From the NCBI RefSeq assembly GCF_003574035.1, contig NZ_QWKY01000027.1:1-41008 (forward strand): a stretch of 41,008 nt of DNA. Reading direction: 5' to 3'. This DNA comes from Meiothermus hypogaeus (GTDB lineage Bacteria; Deinococcota; Deinococci; Deinococcales; Thermaceae). Shown here one piece after another: positions 17,902 through 28,500 of this stretch; positions within the stretch are counted from its first letter, which is position 1, and each line of letters starts with the position of its first letter. The notes beneath the pieces were generated by a model. It did not search any database and had not been told where the DNA came from. It saw nothing but the letters and a program-made list of their open reading frames with translations. The translations under genes and the position numbers were made by a program.

Positions 17902-17921
17902 CGAGCTTCCTTCGAAGCTCG
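17902..17921. other. Perfect 8-bp hairpin upstream of the ilv promoter
   Basis: CGAGCTTC-CTTC-GAAGCTCG lies between the MITE and the ilv -35 box. There is no T-tract on either side, so it is not a standard terminator. It could insulate ilv from ypdA transcription or be an operator. Confidence 0.35.
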
Positions 17922-17973
17922 GGTATTTGTTGGCCCCCATATGCTAGCCCTGACACCTTGAGCATAGAAGAAT

Positions 17974-18196
17974 AGTCTGATTCGTCGCCGTTTGTAACCA
18001 ATCAACCCGAGCGAAGTTATCCGCGTAGCGGAGGGCGATACCGCTCCTTGGAAGTTATCCGCGTAGCGGAGGGCGATACCGCCCCTTGGAAAGGGAGATG
18101 CTTGATTCGCCAACCGTTCGGGAGAGGGTGTGCTCCAGAATTCAAAAAGGCAACCTCTGGGGTTTTTGCTTTTGTAAACTTTTTTTAAACCGGTAT
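17974..18196 (+). repeat. MITE copy B with internal 38-bp tandem duplication
   Basis: The core and right end match copy A, ending AAACCGGTAT at 18196. The left end is degenerate (CTGATTCGTCGCCGTTTGTA ...) and lacks the terminal repeat. A 38-bp unit starting GAAGTTATCCGCG occurs twice in tandem (18013-18050 and 18051-18088) with one difference. The element abuts the 3' end of the ypdA-type gene and shares one base with its TGA stop. No gene is seen in 17872-18195. Confidence 0.8.
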
Positions 18197-19197
18197 CAAA
18201 CCTGACTGGGAGCCATTCTGGGCATATTTAAGGCCTTGAGGCGATCGGCAATCTCCTGCACCGCTCTCTGGGCGTGTTCTCGACCGTTTTCGATAAACAC
18301 CGTGCGGGTGTCGGAGCCAAAACCCGCACTGCCCGCTACAAAAAGCCCTCGGATACTGGTTTCATAAGTTTCGGATAGCACCGGCGCATCACCCCGGTAG
18401 GCCACCTGGGCCGCTCGCAGCAAATTATCCACAGCTTTGTAGCCGATATGAATTAGCACAAAATCGCTAGGTAGCCGGAGGGTAGACCCGGCCCCCTGCT
18501 CCACCACCACCTCGCGGGGGGTGATCTCCACAATCCTGGCCTGTAGCAGCAGTCTAATGGCCCCCTCCCGGACCCGGTTTTCAAAGTCGGGCTTGAGCCA
18601 GTACTTGACCCTGGGGCGAATTTCGGCCCCGTGGTGGACTACGCTCACCTGGGCACCGCCGCGGTAGAGCTCGAGGGCCGCCTCCACCGCGCTGTTGGAA
18701 CCCCCTACCACCACCACTTGCTGGTTCCAGTAGGGTAAGGTTTCGTCCAGACCGTAGCGCACATGGGGCAACTCCTCCCCCGGTACGCCCAGTCGGTTGG
18801 GGTTGTCGTAGTAGCCCGTGGCCACCAGAACAAAGCGGCTCTTCAGTTGACCTTCGCCATTGCGGTCGCGGTAGCCAACCATGAAATGTTCTGACTGGGG
18901 TTGTATGCGGGTAACCTCGGTGTAGGTACGGATATCCAGCGCTTCGTTTTCGGCGACACGGCGGTAATACTGCAGGGCTTCGCGGCGGGTGGGCTTGGCC
19001 GAGAGCGAGGGGAAGGGGTGGCCCCCAATCTCAATATTTTTGGCTTCGCTGAAGAAAACCGTTTCTTTAGGCCAGCGGTACAGGGTGTGGACAATGGTTC
19101 CTTTTTCCAGCACCACCGCCTTCAGGCCCGCCCGCTTGGCCTCAATAGCCGCAGCGAGCCCCACCGGCCCTGCCCCGACAATGACAATATCCCACAT
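18196..19197 (-). CDS. ypdA: YpdA-type NAD(P)H-dependent flavin disulfide reductase
   Basis: The 333-residue flavoprotein has two Rossmann GxGxxG motifs: IVGAGPVGLAAAIEA for FAD at the N-terminus and VVGGSNSAVEAALEL for NAD(P)H near residue 165. YRWPKETVFFSEAKNIEIGG and VATGYYDNPNRLGVPGE are characteristic of YpdA. There is no CxxC active site, as in YpdA and unlike thioredoxin reductase. In Bacillus and Staphylococcus, YpdA reduces bacillithiol disulfide, and Thermaceae are known to carry bacillithiol genes, so the same role is likely here. The gene ends at a TGA whose last base is also the first base of MITE copy B. A TATCCT box 9 bp before the ATG suggests a short leader. Confidence 0.85.
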   Translation of the reverse strand: MWDIVIVGAGPVGLAAAIEAKRAGLKAVVLEKGTIVHTLYRWPKETVFFSEAKNIEIGGHPFPSLSAKPTRREALQYYRRVAENEALDIRTYTEVTRIQPQSEHFMVGYRDRNGEGQLKSRFVLVATGYYDNPNRLGVPGEELPHVRYGLDETLPYWNQQVVVVGGSNSAVEAALELYRGGAQVSVVHHGAEIRPRVKYWLKPDFENRVREGAIRLLLQARIVEITPREVVVEQGAGSTLRLPSDFVLIHIGYKAVDNLLRAAQVAYRGDAPVLSETYETSIRGLFVAGSAGFGSDTRTVFIENGREHAQRAVQEIADRLKALNMPRMAPSQV

Positions 19198-19309
19198 GAG
19201 CTAGAGGATACCCATTTTTGCTCAGGAAGATTGTCACACTGCTCTGGATAGCAGTAACTGTGCTACGGGCGCACAACAAGATGCTGAGCGACCCTTTTGT
19301 GCTTGCTAA

Positions 19310-20473
19310 CTATTTGATCTCGAGCTTGTCCGCTACCAACGTCCCGGCCTGGGTTTGTCCTTTGGCCTTTGCCCGGCTGCCGTTGCGGTCTGAGGCCCAG
19401 AACACGCTTGAGCTGACCTCATTGCTATTAATTTCGTATTTGGTGGTGGGCTTGGTGCTGATGGGCACACCGGCAATACGCAGTGTCTGGGCAGTGGCAT
19501 TAAAGTCGCTGACGGTGCCCTCCACCTCGCCCTGACCAATCTTGTTCTCGTCCTCCACCTCCACTTTACGAGCCTCAATCTGACCCGATCCCGAGACGCT
19601 CCCTTCCACCTCGACTAGTACACCATTGGCCAGGGCTCCTTTCACTTCTGCCCGGCTATAGTTAATGCTAAAACCACCCAGGCTAAAGGTTTTACTGATA
19701 GTGTCGAGGTCCTCCACCAGGCCCTTAAGCTCAACTTCTTGACCGTTTGGCTTGTTGCCGTCCTCGGCCCGGGCGGTACGCACCCGGCTGGCGCTCAGGA
19801 TATTGCCGCTCTTGGTGGCCCTGACCCGCACCCAGACCCCCTCGCTCAGGGTTCCTTCGACCTGGGCTCCGCTGTATTTCACGGTGTAGGTGCGCAGCCC
19901 GTAGGTGAAGGTTTTGGCGGTAGTATCGAGGTTGCGCTGCTTCAAGCGAAGCTCAACCCGGCCAGGGTTGTCTTCGGTCTTGCGCTCGAGGCGGGTGACC
20001 AGCACCGAGTCGTCGGCTTGTGGCACGCCGGCCATCTTGACATAATCACCGGGCTCTATTTGGCTCAGGGTAAGGGGGCTGCGGCTGCCATCGGGGTTAA
20101 CCTGCACCAGGATGCTGCCGGGCCCGACCTTGCCGCGCAGGCCTACCACGTCTAGGGTGCTGTTGGTGACGTCTACCGCATCCACGGTTCCCCTGGCCCG
20201 CCAGCGCACATCCACCCGACGCATCCGAAGGCCCCCGTTGTCGTCGGAGCCCTCTCCGGCAATCTCCATGCCGGCGGCCACAGCCAGATTGGCCGTCTCG
20301 CCGTCTTCGGTCAGGCTGGCGTCCTGCAGGTTCAAGACCCGCCCATTCGCCGCCAGCGCATCCCCACTCTGGACAACCAACCCGCTCAGGTTGACGGCAG
20401 TGCCTGGCCCGGTAGAGCTACAGCCTGCAAGCACCAGCAAGGCCACGCCATAAAAGATGCTTTTGATATTCAT
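19310..20473 (-). CDS. DUF5666-repeat lipoprotein
   Basis: The 387-residue protein has a lipoprotein signal (MNIKSIFYGVALLVLAGCSS, lipobox LAGC) followed by about four or five repeats of a small beta domain of the DUF5666 type. Each repeat is recognisable by phrases such as RGTVDAVDVTNSTLDVVG, LKGLVEDLDTISKTFSLGG and VEGTVSDFNATAQTLRIAG. It is probably anchored to the cell envelope. The function of DUF5666 is unknown. It is flanked by ypdA (same strand, 112 bp downstream) and fumC (divergent). Confidence 0.8.
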   Translation of the reverse strand: MNIKSIFYGVALLVLAGCSSTGPGTAVNLSGLVVQSGDALAANGRVLNLQDASLTEDGETANLAVAAGMEIAGEGSDDNGGLRMRRVDVRWRARGTVDAVDVTNSTLDVVGLRGKVGPGSILVQVNPDGSRSPLTLSQIEPGDYVKMAGVPQADDSVLVTRLERKTEDNPGRVELRLKQRNLDTTAKTFTYGLRTYTVKYSGAQVEGTLSEGVWVRVRATKSGNILSASRVRTARAEDGNKPNGQEVELKGLVEDLDTISKTFSLGGFSINYSRAEVKGALANGVLVEVEGSVSGSGQIEARKVEVEDENKIGQGEVEGTVSDFNATAQTLRIAGVPISTKPTTKYEINSNEVSSSVFWASDRNGSRAKAKGQTQAGTLVADKLEIK

Positions 20474-20642
20474 GAGTTCTCCTTTCTACAGGGTAGCTAC
20501 GCAAAAAGGCAAACTATTGGATTCAGATGATTTGCATAAGGGCAACCCACTAAATTTCCGTTTGGCAGGCAAATCTACCCAAAATACAGGGGTTAATCGT
20601 CCCTTTAGCTTGGCCGACAAAGCCCATTAGAATAGGAAAGCT

Positions 20643-22034
<1,392 letters not shown>

Positions 22035-22181
22035 CGTGCAGGTCACAGGAAAAGAGCCATTTTGGTTTATCGGGCTTATCCCAGTCCCAGCGGCATGCGC
22101 CGGAGATTTGGCTCATTTTGAGTCCCTAGTCACAGCTTTACGTCACCATGCAGGCGTAGAGTACATCACGGAGGTTCAACT

Positions 22182-22787
22182 ATGAGTTATCCGTTCAAGC
22201 TGCCCGACCTCGGTTATCCCAAGGATGCCCTCGAGCCCCACATTGATGCCCAAACCATGGACATTCACCACGGCAAGCACCATGCTGCCTATGTGAACAA
22301 TCTGAACGCCGCCCTAGAAAAACATCCCGAGCTCCATAGCTGGAGCATCGAAGACCTGCTCGGCAAAATTGCCCAGGTGCCCGAGGACATCCGCACCGCC
22401 GTGCGCAACAACGGCGGCGGCCACCACAACCACACCCTGTTCTGGGACATCCTGACCCCCGGCGGTGCCAAAGAACCCACCGGCAAGCTAGCCGAGGCCA
22501 TCAACGCCACCTTTGGCTCCTTCGAGGAGCTCAAAACCAAGATGACCCAGGCCGGCCTGACCCGCTTTGGCTCGGGCTGGAGCTGGCTGGTCAAGGACAA
22601 AGACGGCAAGCTACACGTCTACAGCACCGCCAACCAGGACTCGCCCCTGATGGAAGGCCACACCCCCCTCCTGGGCATTGACGTGTGGGAGCACGCCTAC
22701 TACCTCAAATACCAGAACCGCCGCCCGGACTATCTGGCGGCAATCTGGAATGTAATCAACTGGGACAAGGTAGCCAGCCGGTTCTAA
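22182..22787 (+). CDS. sodA: Manganese superoxide dismutase
   Basis: The 201-residue protein removes superoxide. It has all four metal ligands: His in [17 protein letters not shown], His in [11 protein letters not shown], and Asp and His in [15 protein letters not shown]. The GGGHxNH pattern and the Gln in TANQDSPL are typical of the Mn form rather than Fe. A strong GGAGGTT ribosome-binding site precedes the ATG. There is no signal peptide, so it is cytosolic. Confidence 0.95.
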   Translation: MSYPFKLPDLGYPKDALEPHIDAQTMDIHHGKHHAAYVNNLNAALEKHPELHSWSIEDLLGKIAQVPEDIRTAVRNNGGGHHNHTLFWDILTPGGAKEPTGKLAEAINATFGSFEELKTKMTQAGLTRFGSGWSWLVKDKDGKLHVYSTANQDSPLMEGHTPLLGIDVWEHAYYLKYQNRRPDYLAAIWNVINWDKVASRF

Positions 22788-22800
22788 CTGAACTTTTGGC

Positions 22801-22828
22801 AAAAAAGGCCGGGGACTACCCCGGCCTT
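22801..22828 (-). terminator. Terminator between sodA and the convergent lipoprotein gene
   Basis: AAGGCCGGGG-ACTA-CCCCGGCCTT is a perfect 10-bp stem. The T-tract (TTTTTT, bases 22806-22801) lies on the minus-strand side, so it terminates the 22919-24430 gene. The hairpin may also stop sodA transcripts, as it lies 17 bp after that stop. Confidence 0.85.
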
Positions 22829-22918
22829 GGCGTTGGAGGCTTTATCGCGTTTCCCACATTTACGCCACACGCCATAGCTTCCAAAGTATGCTGTGTGGGG
22901 CATTCGTGGGAGGCCGCT

Positions 22919-24430
22919 CTAGGGTGCGGTTGTAAAGGTGCGGTTTGTGGAGACCGTCCGACTACCTTCGGCAGTCCCCAGGTACACCGCCAGCCAGCCG
23001 CCAGGCCCTGCAGCGGCGTCTACACTCGCAAACGGTGCTGCCCCCAGGACATTCCAGGAATATACCGTAGATGATGGCAGTCCAAGCCCAACCGAACTGA
23101 GATTGGGAATGGTAGTGCTAGCCGCAGTAGTTACCACCACATAATCTGGGTTGGTACCTGGGCCATTGAATACCACTAAGTGTACCCCTCCCGAGAAGGG
23201 TGTATAGGAAAAGGTTGTGCTGTTATTTACGTTTGTGGCGCTATTGGGCGGCAAGCTGAGATCTGAACCCGCAGGCAGGGGAATCGAGACTCCGGTTGCA
23301 TTGACCGCAAGACCCGGTTTGGTAGTAATCACACTGGTTCCGGCCGCGTTTCCAGCAGTAATTCGCATTTGTATGGTTGCCCCAGTGATGTTGGGGGTGG
23401 TGTAGGTGAAGTTGGTGCTTGCACCAGAATCAGCAAGTACTTCTATAAGCGACCTATCTGCAAAGCCAACTGACATGCGCTTGCTGGCAAGGTTATATCC
23501 GGCCGGAAGGGTGACCGAGCCCGAAATGGCAGCTTCGCTGACCCCGGACATGGTGACGTTCTGGCTGGCGAATGCGCCGCCATCGGACAAGGCTACGTTG
23601 AGCTTTTGCCCATATCCCTTATAGTCGGTGGGAAAGCCTGTTCCATCGAAGAGCCACTGGAGCGCATGAATATTTCCGGTGGTGGTAGTGGGGCCAAACC
23701 AGCTTACTGTACCCATGTTATAAGCACCCGTAGCAGTAGCGGCGGGTGCGTTGTCTACCGCCTCGGGTGATCCAAAAGCCGTTTTGGTCACGTGGTTTGC
23801 AGGCTCAGGGAAGCCTGCACCGCCCGAAACCGTCCCACTTAGCGATGCGGAGCGAGAAGCGCCTGGGGTAACGCCAATAAAGACCAGGGTCGGATCGGTA
23901 CGCGTCAAACCCTTATATATGAGCGATTGGTTCCCACTCACCACGGTCGCGTCATAGGGAGGCGTTACCCCGGCAACGCTGAACGCACCACTTGCGTTGG
24001 TGGTGGTGCTTAGATTGGTACTGCCCGAGGTAATCACGACTGGCGCACTGGCAACAGGCTGAAGATTGAAACCGATTACGGTACCCGCCACCGTGATGGT
24101 CGCCGGTGCGGCAATGGTGAAGCTAGCACTGTCGCTGAGAGAGCCCGAGGTAGCCGTCAGGGTCACGTTGGCGGGAGTAGGTACACTGGCGGGCGCGGTG
24201 TAGGTGACCGAAGTACCGGTGGTCGCGGACAGTGACCCCGCGCCGGAAAGTGTCCAGTTTATGGTGCCTGTAGCGTTGGTGAGGGTGGCGTTGAAGGTGA
24301 CAGTAGTGCCTGCCGTTACGGTGCTAGGCTTGGGCGAGATCACCAGGCTAGGAGTGCCGCCCCCGCCCCCTGGGCAGGCCGCTAGCAGAGGAAGCAGACT
24401 CATACTCAGTAGCCAGAAAAGACGTTTCAT
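22919..24430 (-). CDS. Ig-like/carboxypeptidase-regulatory-like lipoprotein under the SARP-like operator
   Basis: From the ATG at 24430 the product is 503 residues. It starts MKRLFWLLSMSLLPLLAACP, a lipoprotein signal with lipobox LAAC, then a Gly linker. Residues of about 25-110 look like a bacterial Ig-like domain (PSTVTAGTTVTFNATLTNA ... NWTLSGAG). This is followed by a carboxypeptidase-regulatory-like domain (VAGTVIGFNLQPVASAPVVI) and a second set of Ser/Thr-rich beta repeats. It is probably surface-exposed. GGAGGTTGAT directly before 24430 decides against the frame start at 24448. Its leader holds the 11-bp-periodic heptamer pair at 24497-24514, shared with the upstream operon. Ligand unknown. 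Confidence 0.75.
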   Translation of the reverse strand: MKRLFWLLSMSLLPLLAACPGGGGGTPSLVISPKPSTVTAGTTVTFNATLTNATGTINWTLSGAGSLSATTGTSVTYTAPASVPTPANVTLTATSGSLSDSASFTIAAPATITVAGTVIGFNLQPVASAPVVITSGSTNLSTTTNASGAFSVAGVTPPYDATVVSGNQSLIYKGLTRTDPTLVFIGVTPGASRSASLSGTVSGGAGFPEPANHVTKTAFGSPEAVDNAPAATATGAYNMGTVSWFGPTTTTGNIHALQWLFDGTGFPTDYKGYGQKLNVALSDGGAFASQNVTMSGVSEAAISGSVTLPAGYNLASKRMSVGFADRSLIEVLADSGASTNFTYTTPNITGATIQMRITAGNAAGTSVITTKPGLAVNATGVSIPLPAGSDLSLPPNSATNVNNSTTFSYTPFSGGVHLVVFNGPGTNPDYVVVTTAASTTIPNLSSVGLGLPSSTVYSWNVLGAAPFASVDAAAGPGGWLAVYLGTAEGSRTVSTNRTFTTAP

Positions 24431-24496
24431 ATCAACCTCCAAGCTCAACCGGTTGGTGGGTTTCGGGTTGTAGCCAGCCAGAGGCTAACAAGTCCA

Positions 24497-24514
24497 GCGT
24501 TATATTGCCGTTAC
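24497..24514 (-). promoter_or_regulatory. SARP-type direct-repeat operator 2
   Basis: On the plus strand GCGTTAT-ATTG-CCGTTAC gives two heptamers 11 bp apart. On the coding (minus) strand the block GTAACGGCAATATAACGCT matches operator 1 in 16 of 19 positions, and both are followed by CTTG after 3 bases. It lies 66 bp before the lipoprotein ATG. No convincing -10 box is seen. Confidence 0.6.
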
Positions 24515-24694
24515 AGAATCATGATTTTGAACGGCACTTTTTTCGCTCCAAGAATTCAGTAGTTTCTAGGGTCACTACAAGGTAAAAGGGCTAATGCAAA
24601 GTTAAAAGCTTGGTAGGCCCAAAACATTACTGCGTTGCGCAAATACCCCAAGCGCATACCACCAGGCAAGTACACACAACTGAGCCGGCGTCAT

Positions 24695-25270
24695 TCACTG
24701 TGGCGGAACCGAGAAGCTAAACCGTCCATCGGTCTTGGTTCCGGCTGCGGTGGTGAGAACAACCTGGAGGCCACTTGGGCAAGAAAGGGTAAAACCAGCT
24801 TGACCGTTGTTGACCCTGGGAAACAAAACACCTGAGCTCACATCCCCCGCAAGGGTGACTTGTGCAGTCTCGAGCTGGCCCTGGGAGAGCGGAACTGTGA
24901 AGGTTATACAGTACTCGCCAGTACCTTTGGTCACCGCAGCAACATTCAGGGCTCCTCCACGGAGTGAACCATCCTCACGAACCTGACCAAAGGCACCAGG
25001 GTTCCCACAGACCACCGTACCATCCGCGTTGACCGAGCGAATATAGCGGCCTTCCGAACAGGTTCCGCTTATACGGTTTTGCTTGCCAGGGACAGCAGCC
25101 TCGAGCGCGTCTACTGCCGTTTTGAGCGCTGCGAAATTCGCGTTTAGTTTGGCTGCACTTAGCGCTTCACCGCTGGTAAAGGTGTTGGGAATTGTCACTG
25201 CCATTGCCCACAAACCTGTTGCTACTAGGGCCGCACCCAAAAAGAAGAACTTGAGATTATTTCCCTTCAT
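24695..25270 (-). CDS. Exported protein with a coiled stalk-like segment
   Basis: The 191-residue product from ATG 25270 starts MKGNNLKFFFLGAALVATGL and continues WAMA, a signal peptide or N-terminal anchor. It is followed by TIPNTFTSGEALSAAKLNAN and FAALKTAVDALEAAV, a helical segment seen in many exported bacterial proteins of unknown function. The rest is beta-rich, with single Cys residues in SGTCSEG, VVCGNP, YCITF and LSCPSG that may pair. AGGAG eight bases upstream favours 25270 over the GTG at 25279. The gene follows the 49-residue lipoprotein with an 11-bp gap and is probably cotranscribed from operator 1. Not an enzyme by any motif I recognise. Confidence 0.7.
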   Translation of the reverse strand: MKGNNLKFFFLGAALVATGLWAMAVTIPNTFTSGEALSAAKLNANFAALKTAVDALEAAVPGKQNRISGTCSEGRYIRSVNADGTVVCGNPGAFGQVREDGSLRGGALNVAAVTKGTGEYCITFTVPLSQGQLETAQVTLAGDVSSGVLFPRVNNGQAGFTLSCPSGLQVVLTTAAGTKTDGRFSFSVPPQ

Positions 25271-25281
25271 GCAGCTCACTC

Positions 25282-25431
25282 CTAGGGGCCAAACTTAGTG
25301 TTGGGATCGTCAAACTTGCACTCGCTGTTATCAAAAACCGCAGGGTTGGGGCACGCAGCACTTCCTCCAGGGCTCCCACAGGAGGCCAGTAAGAGCAAAC
25401 CGAGCACCAAAACCATTACCGTATACCTCAC
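25282..25431 (-). CDS. Small Cys-rich lipoprotein (49 residues)
   Basis: A GTG start at 25431 opens a frame beginning MRYTVMVLVLGLLLLASCGS, a complete lipoprotein signal with lipobox LLASC (Cys18 lipidated). The mature peptide is about 32 residues (PGGSAACPNPAVFDNSEC, then KFDDPNTKFGP) and has two further Cys, possibly a disulfide. It is too short for ordinary gene calling. It is the first gene downstream of operator 1 (69 bp gap), which follows the regulator gene, and its stop lies 11 bp before the next exported protein. GGGGGTAGGT upstream may act as ribosome-binding site. No homology is recognised. Confidence 0.75.
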   Translation of the reverse strand: MRYTVMVLVLGLLLLASCGSPGGSAACPNPAVFDNSECKFDDPNTKFGP

Positions 25432-25500
25432 ACCTACCCCCTTTACTGACTTGGCCCCAACTTGGTTATGGGCTAAGGTTTCGTGAAAATAGCAAGGTGA

Positions 25501-25518
25501 GCGTTATTTTGGCGTTAT
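25501..25518 (-). promoter_or_regulatory. SARP-type direct-repeat operator 1
   Basis: On the plus strand GCGTTAT-TTTG-GCGTTAT is a perfect repeat of a 7-bp unit with 4-bp spacer, giving the 11-bp period typical of SARP-family operators. It lies in the gap just after the regulator stop codon and 69 bp before the small lipoprotein start. The downstream sequence CTTGCTATTTT may overlap promoter elements. Confidence 0.7.
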
Positions 25519-25527
25519 TTTTTGGTA

Positions 25528-28500
25528 TCAAACCTCGGTGGTCTTGCTAAGGGCCCAGACCACATAGCGGTTGTTTAGGAGAAGCTGCGCAAGATGGGGC
25601 GGGAGCTGGTGGGCCAGGTCGCGCAGGAGTTGCTGGCTCTCGCGCAGGAGTTCACCACCCCGCTGGTTGCCCAAAGCCCGGGCCCGGATATAGAGCACCA
25701 GCGGCAGGTCGTAGATTCCCCGCGCCCAGTCGGCGCGCAGGGCGTAGGCTTCCTCCGAAAGTTGCTGGGCTTTTTTGCGGTTGTTGGCCCTCAGGTGCGC
25801 CAGGGCCAGGGCGGCCAGGGAGCGGGCCGTGTGACGGTACTCCTTGCGGTCTCGCCACAGCGTAACCGATTCGGCCAAGGTGTCCTGGCTATGCTTCAGA
25901 TCGCCTAGCTCGAGCAGGGTAAAGCCCAGGTTGAACAAAGCATGCCCCAGCCGAGCCCGCTCGCCCATCTCGCGCAGGTCGCGCAGGGACGCCTCGAGCT
26001 CGCCTCTGGCTTCTTCCAGGCGGCCCGCCACCATCAGGGCGTTGCCGTAGTCGGAGCGCAGGAGGGCCAGGTCGCGCCAGGCCCCCACCTCGGCGGCCTC
26101 GACCATGGCCCGCTGGACAGTGGCCTCGAGTTCAGGTTTCAGACCCAGCACGGCTGCATTCAGCAGCAAGCCCTGCAGGGCGTCCCACACCGCCCACCAG
26201 TCGCCCCGTTCGCGGGCTTCCTGGTACAGGAGTTCGGCCACCTGCAGGCTGTCCGCGTAGTCCCCCTTGACCCAGTCCACCATGACTTTATCGGCCCGTA
26301 AGCGCCGGAGCAGCAGGTCGTCGCGCAGTTCGGCGGCCAACTTAAAAGCCTGGGCATAGGTCTGGCTGTGCTGCAACAGGTCGCCCAGCCGGAACCAGTA
26401 ACCCGACAGGTTGCGCAAGGCCAGGGTTTCCATGGCCTGGTCGCCGATGTCATGAAAGGCCCGGATAGAGGCCAGCAGCGGCTCGAGCTGTACATCGGGG
26501 TCGCCCCCGCGGTACTCGAGCCAGGCCAGCTTAAAAAGGGCATGGCCCCGCTGCCAGGGGGTCTGGGCCAGGCGCAGGGCCTCCCGCGCCACCGGGATAC
26601 CCTCAACCACCCGGCCCGAGGCCAGCGAAGCATCGGCGTCCAGCAAGAACAGACGAAAGCGCTCATGGTCGCCCAGGCTATCGGCCAGTCGGGCCATTTC
26701 CTGGCGCTCGGGAATCTGCGACTGACCCAGCCTGATTCGGGTTTCCGCCGCTTCAATCAGCATGCGAAAGCGCTCGTGGTCGGGTTCCGTGGAAGGGCAC
26801 AGCACCTGGGCGCGTCGATAGTGTTCCAGGGCTTGCCGGGCCAGCGGCCCCCGGCGCAGGCTGCGCCCGGCCATCAGGTGGGCCACGTAGGCTTCGGCTC
26901 GCTGTCCGGCAGCCTCGAGGTGCGCCGCCAGTTGCGGTAGCGGGCCGGCCACCTCGCGTAGGGCATCGGCAATGCAGGCATGCAGCCAGCGACGGCGGGA
27001 CTCGCTCATCTCGGCCAGCACAGTTTGCCGCACCAGCTCGTGCCGCAGGGTGTAGCCGCTGGGGTTGAGGCGCAAAAACCCGCTTTGGGTCAGGTTTTCC
27101 AGCTCGATGATAGGGGTTCCCAGGTGGCGCAACAGCCCCGCGGCCAGGTCGGGGGGCAGGGGGAAGTCGGCCAGTGCAATGGCCTGGAGGATGGGCAAGG
27201 CGTCCTCACCCAGGCGCTGGAGCCGCTCCAGCAGGGCCTCGCGTACACTGGGGGGCAGCGGCAGTTCGCGGTAGTCGGAGGTGAAGCTGTCGAAGGGGGT
27301 ATGCCAGGCCCCGGCTTCGGCCCGCAAGAGCCCCTGGTCGAAGAGGTAGCGCAGAATCTCGAGGACATAGAACACATTGCCCTCGGTAGCCTGAAACAGG
27401 CGTTCTGCAAAACGCTCGCCCCCTTCGCGCTGGCCCGACATCCGGCGTAGCAACTGCACCAGTGCAGGCGGATCCATGGGCTTTAGCAAGCGTTGGAAGA
27501 GGCGGTTTTCTCGAGCAATTTCTTGCAAAATTTGGCGCGCCGGCTGGTTTTTTTGCAAGGCTTCGGGGCGAGCGGTGCCCAGCAGGAAAAAACCCAGGCT
27601 GCTGGAGCGGCGCACCAGGTAGGGCAAGAACTCCAGGCTGGCCCAGTCCAGCCAGTGCAGATCGTCCCACAGCACCACCCCGCCGGGGCGAACGATGGCC
27701 TGCAAGGCCCGGCACAGGGCTTCAAAGAACCGTGCTTTGTGCAGGTTGCTGGGCGGAAGGCCTAGTTCGGGCAACAGTTGGGCCAGTTCGTCACGCCAGG
27801 TGGGCTCGAGGTTGTCCAGCTTATGGGCTTCCAGGGCTTGCCGCAGGGCCTCCAGCAGACCACTAAAGCCAATGCCCTGCCCACTCTCACGCTGGCGGAT
27901 GCGCAGGGTCTCGGAAGGGCCGGCCCCCACCTGGTGCTTGGCGTACTCCAGGGCCAGGCGGCTTTTGCCCACCCCGGATTCGGCCAGCAAAAGCAACAAG
28001 CCCCGCCCCCAGTGGGCCTCGAGCCAGGCCCAGTCCTCGCTGCGCCCGACCAGAGGGGGCTCGCTCAACAACTGGGCCACCCCCTGTTGCTGTACGGGCA
28101 AGGGTTGTCCTTCGCGCACCTGCACCCCCAAAGCCTGCGTTTGCAGGCTGGGCTCCAGACCCAGTTGATCCCGCAACAATATCCGGTACTGCTCGTATTG
28201 ACGTAGCGCCGCGGAACGGTCGCCTAGTTGCAGGTACAGGCGCATGACCGCCTGTTGCTCGGTTTCCTGCAGGGGGTCTTCGGCGAGCAGTTTCTGGTAG
28301 ACCTTGAGGGCCTCGGCAAACTGGCCTGCTGCTTCCTGGCTGCGCGCCAGCCCCAGCATGGCTTCCCGGTAGAGGCGCTCCCACCGCTCACGCTCGGGAA
28401 TCAGCCAGTCCCAGTAGCCCTCCGAAGCTTTGGGGTCGAGGCCGGCTAGAAACCCTCCCCGCCACAGGGCCAGCGCCTCCGACCAGGCCCCCCGCGCCAT

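Noticed and set aside
17974-18196. CRISPR-like array suggested by the tandem 38-bp unit
   Set aside because: Only two adjacent units without spacers; it is an internal duplication of a MITE. No cas genes are present.
22050-22120. GAGCCA/TGGCTC inverted repeat after fumC as terminator
   Set aside because: The loop is over 40 bases long and the stem only 6 bp, so support is too weak.
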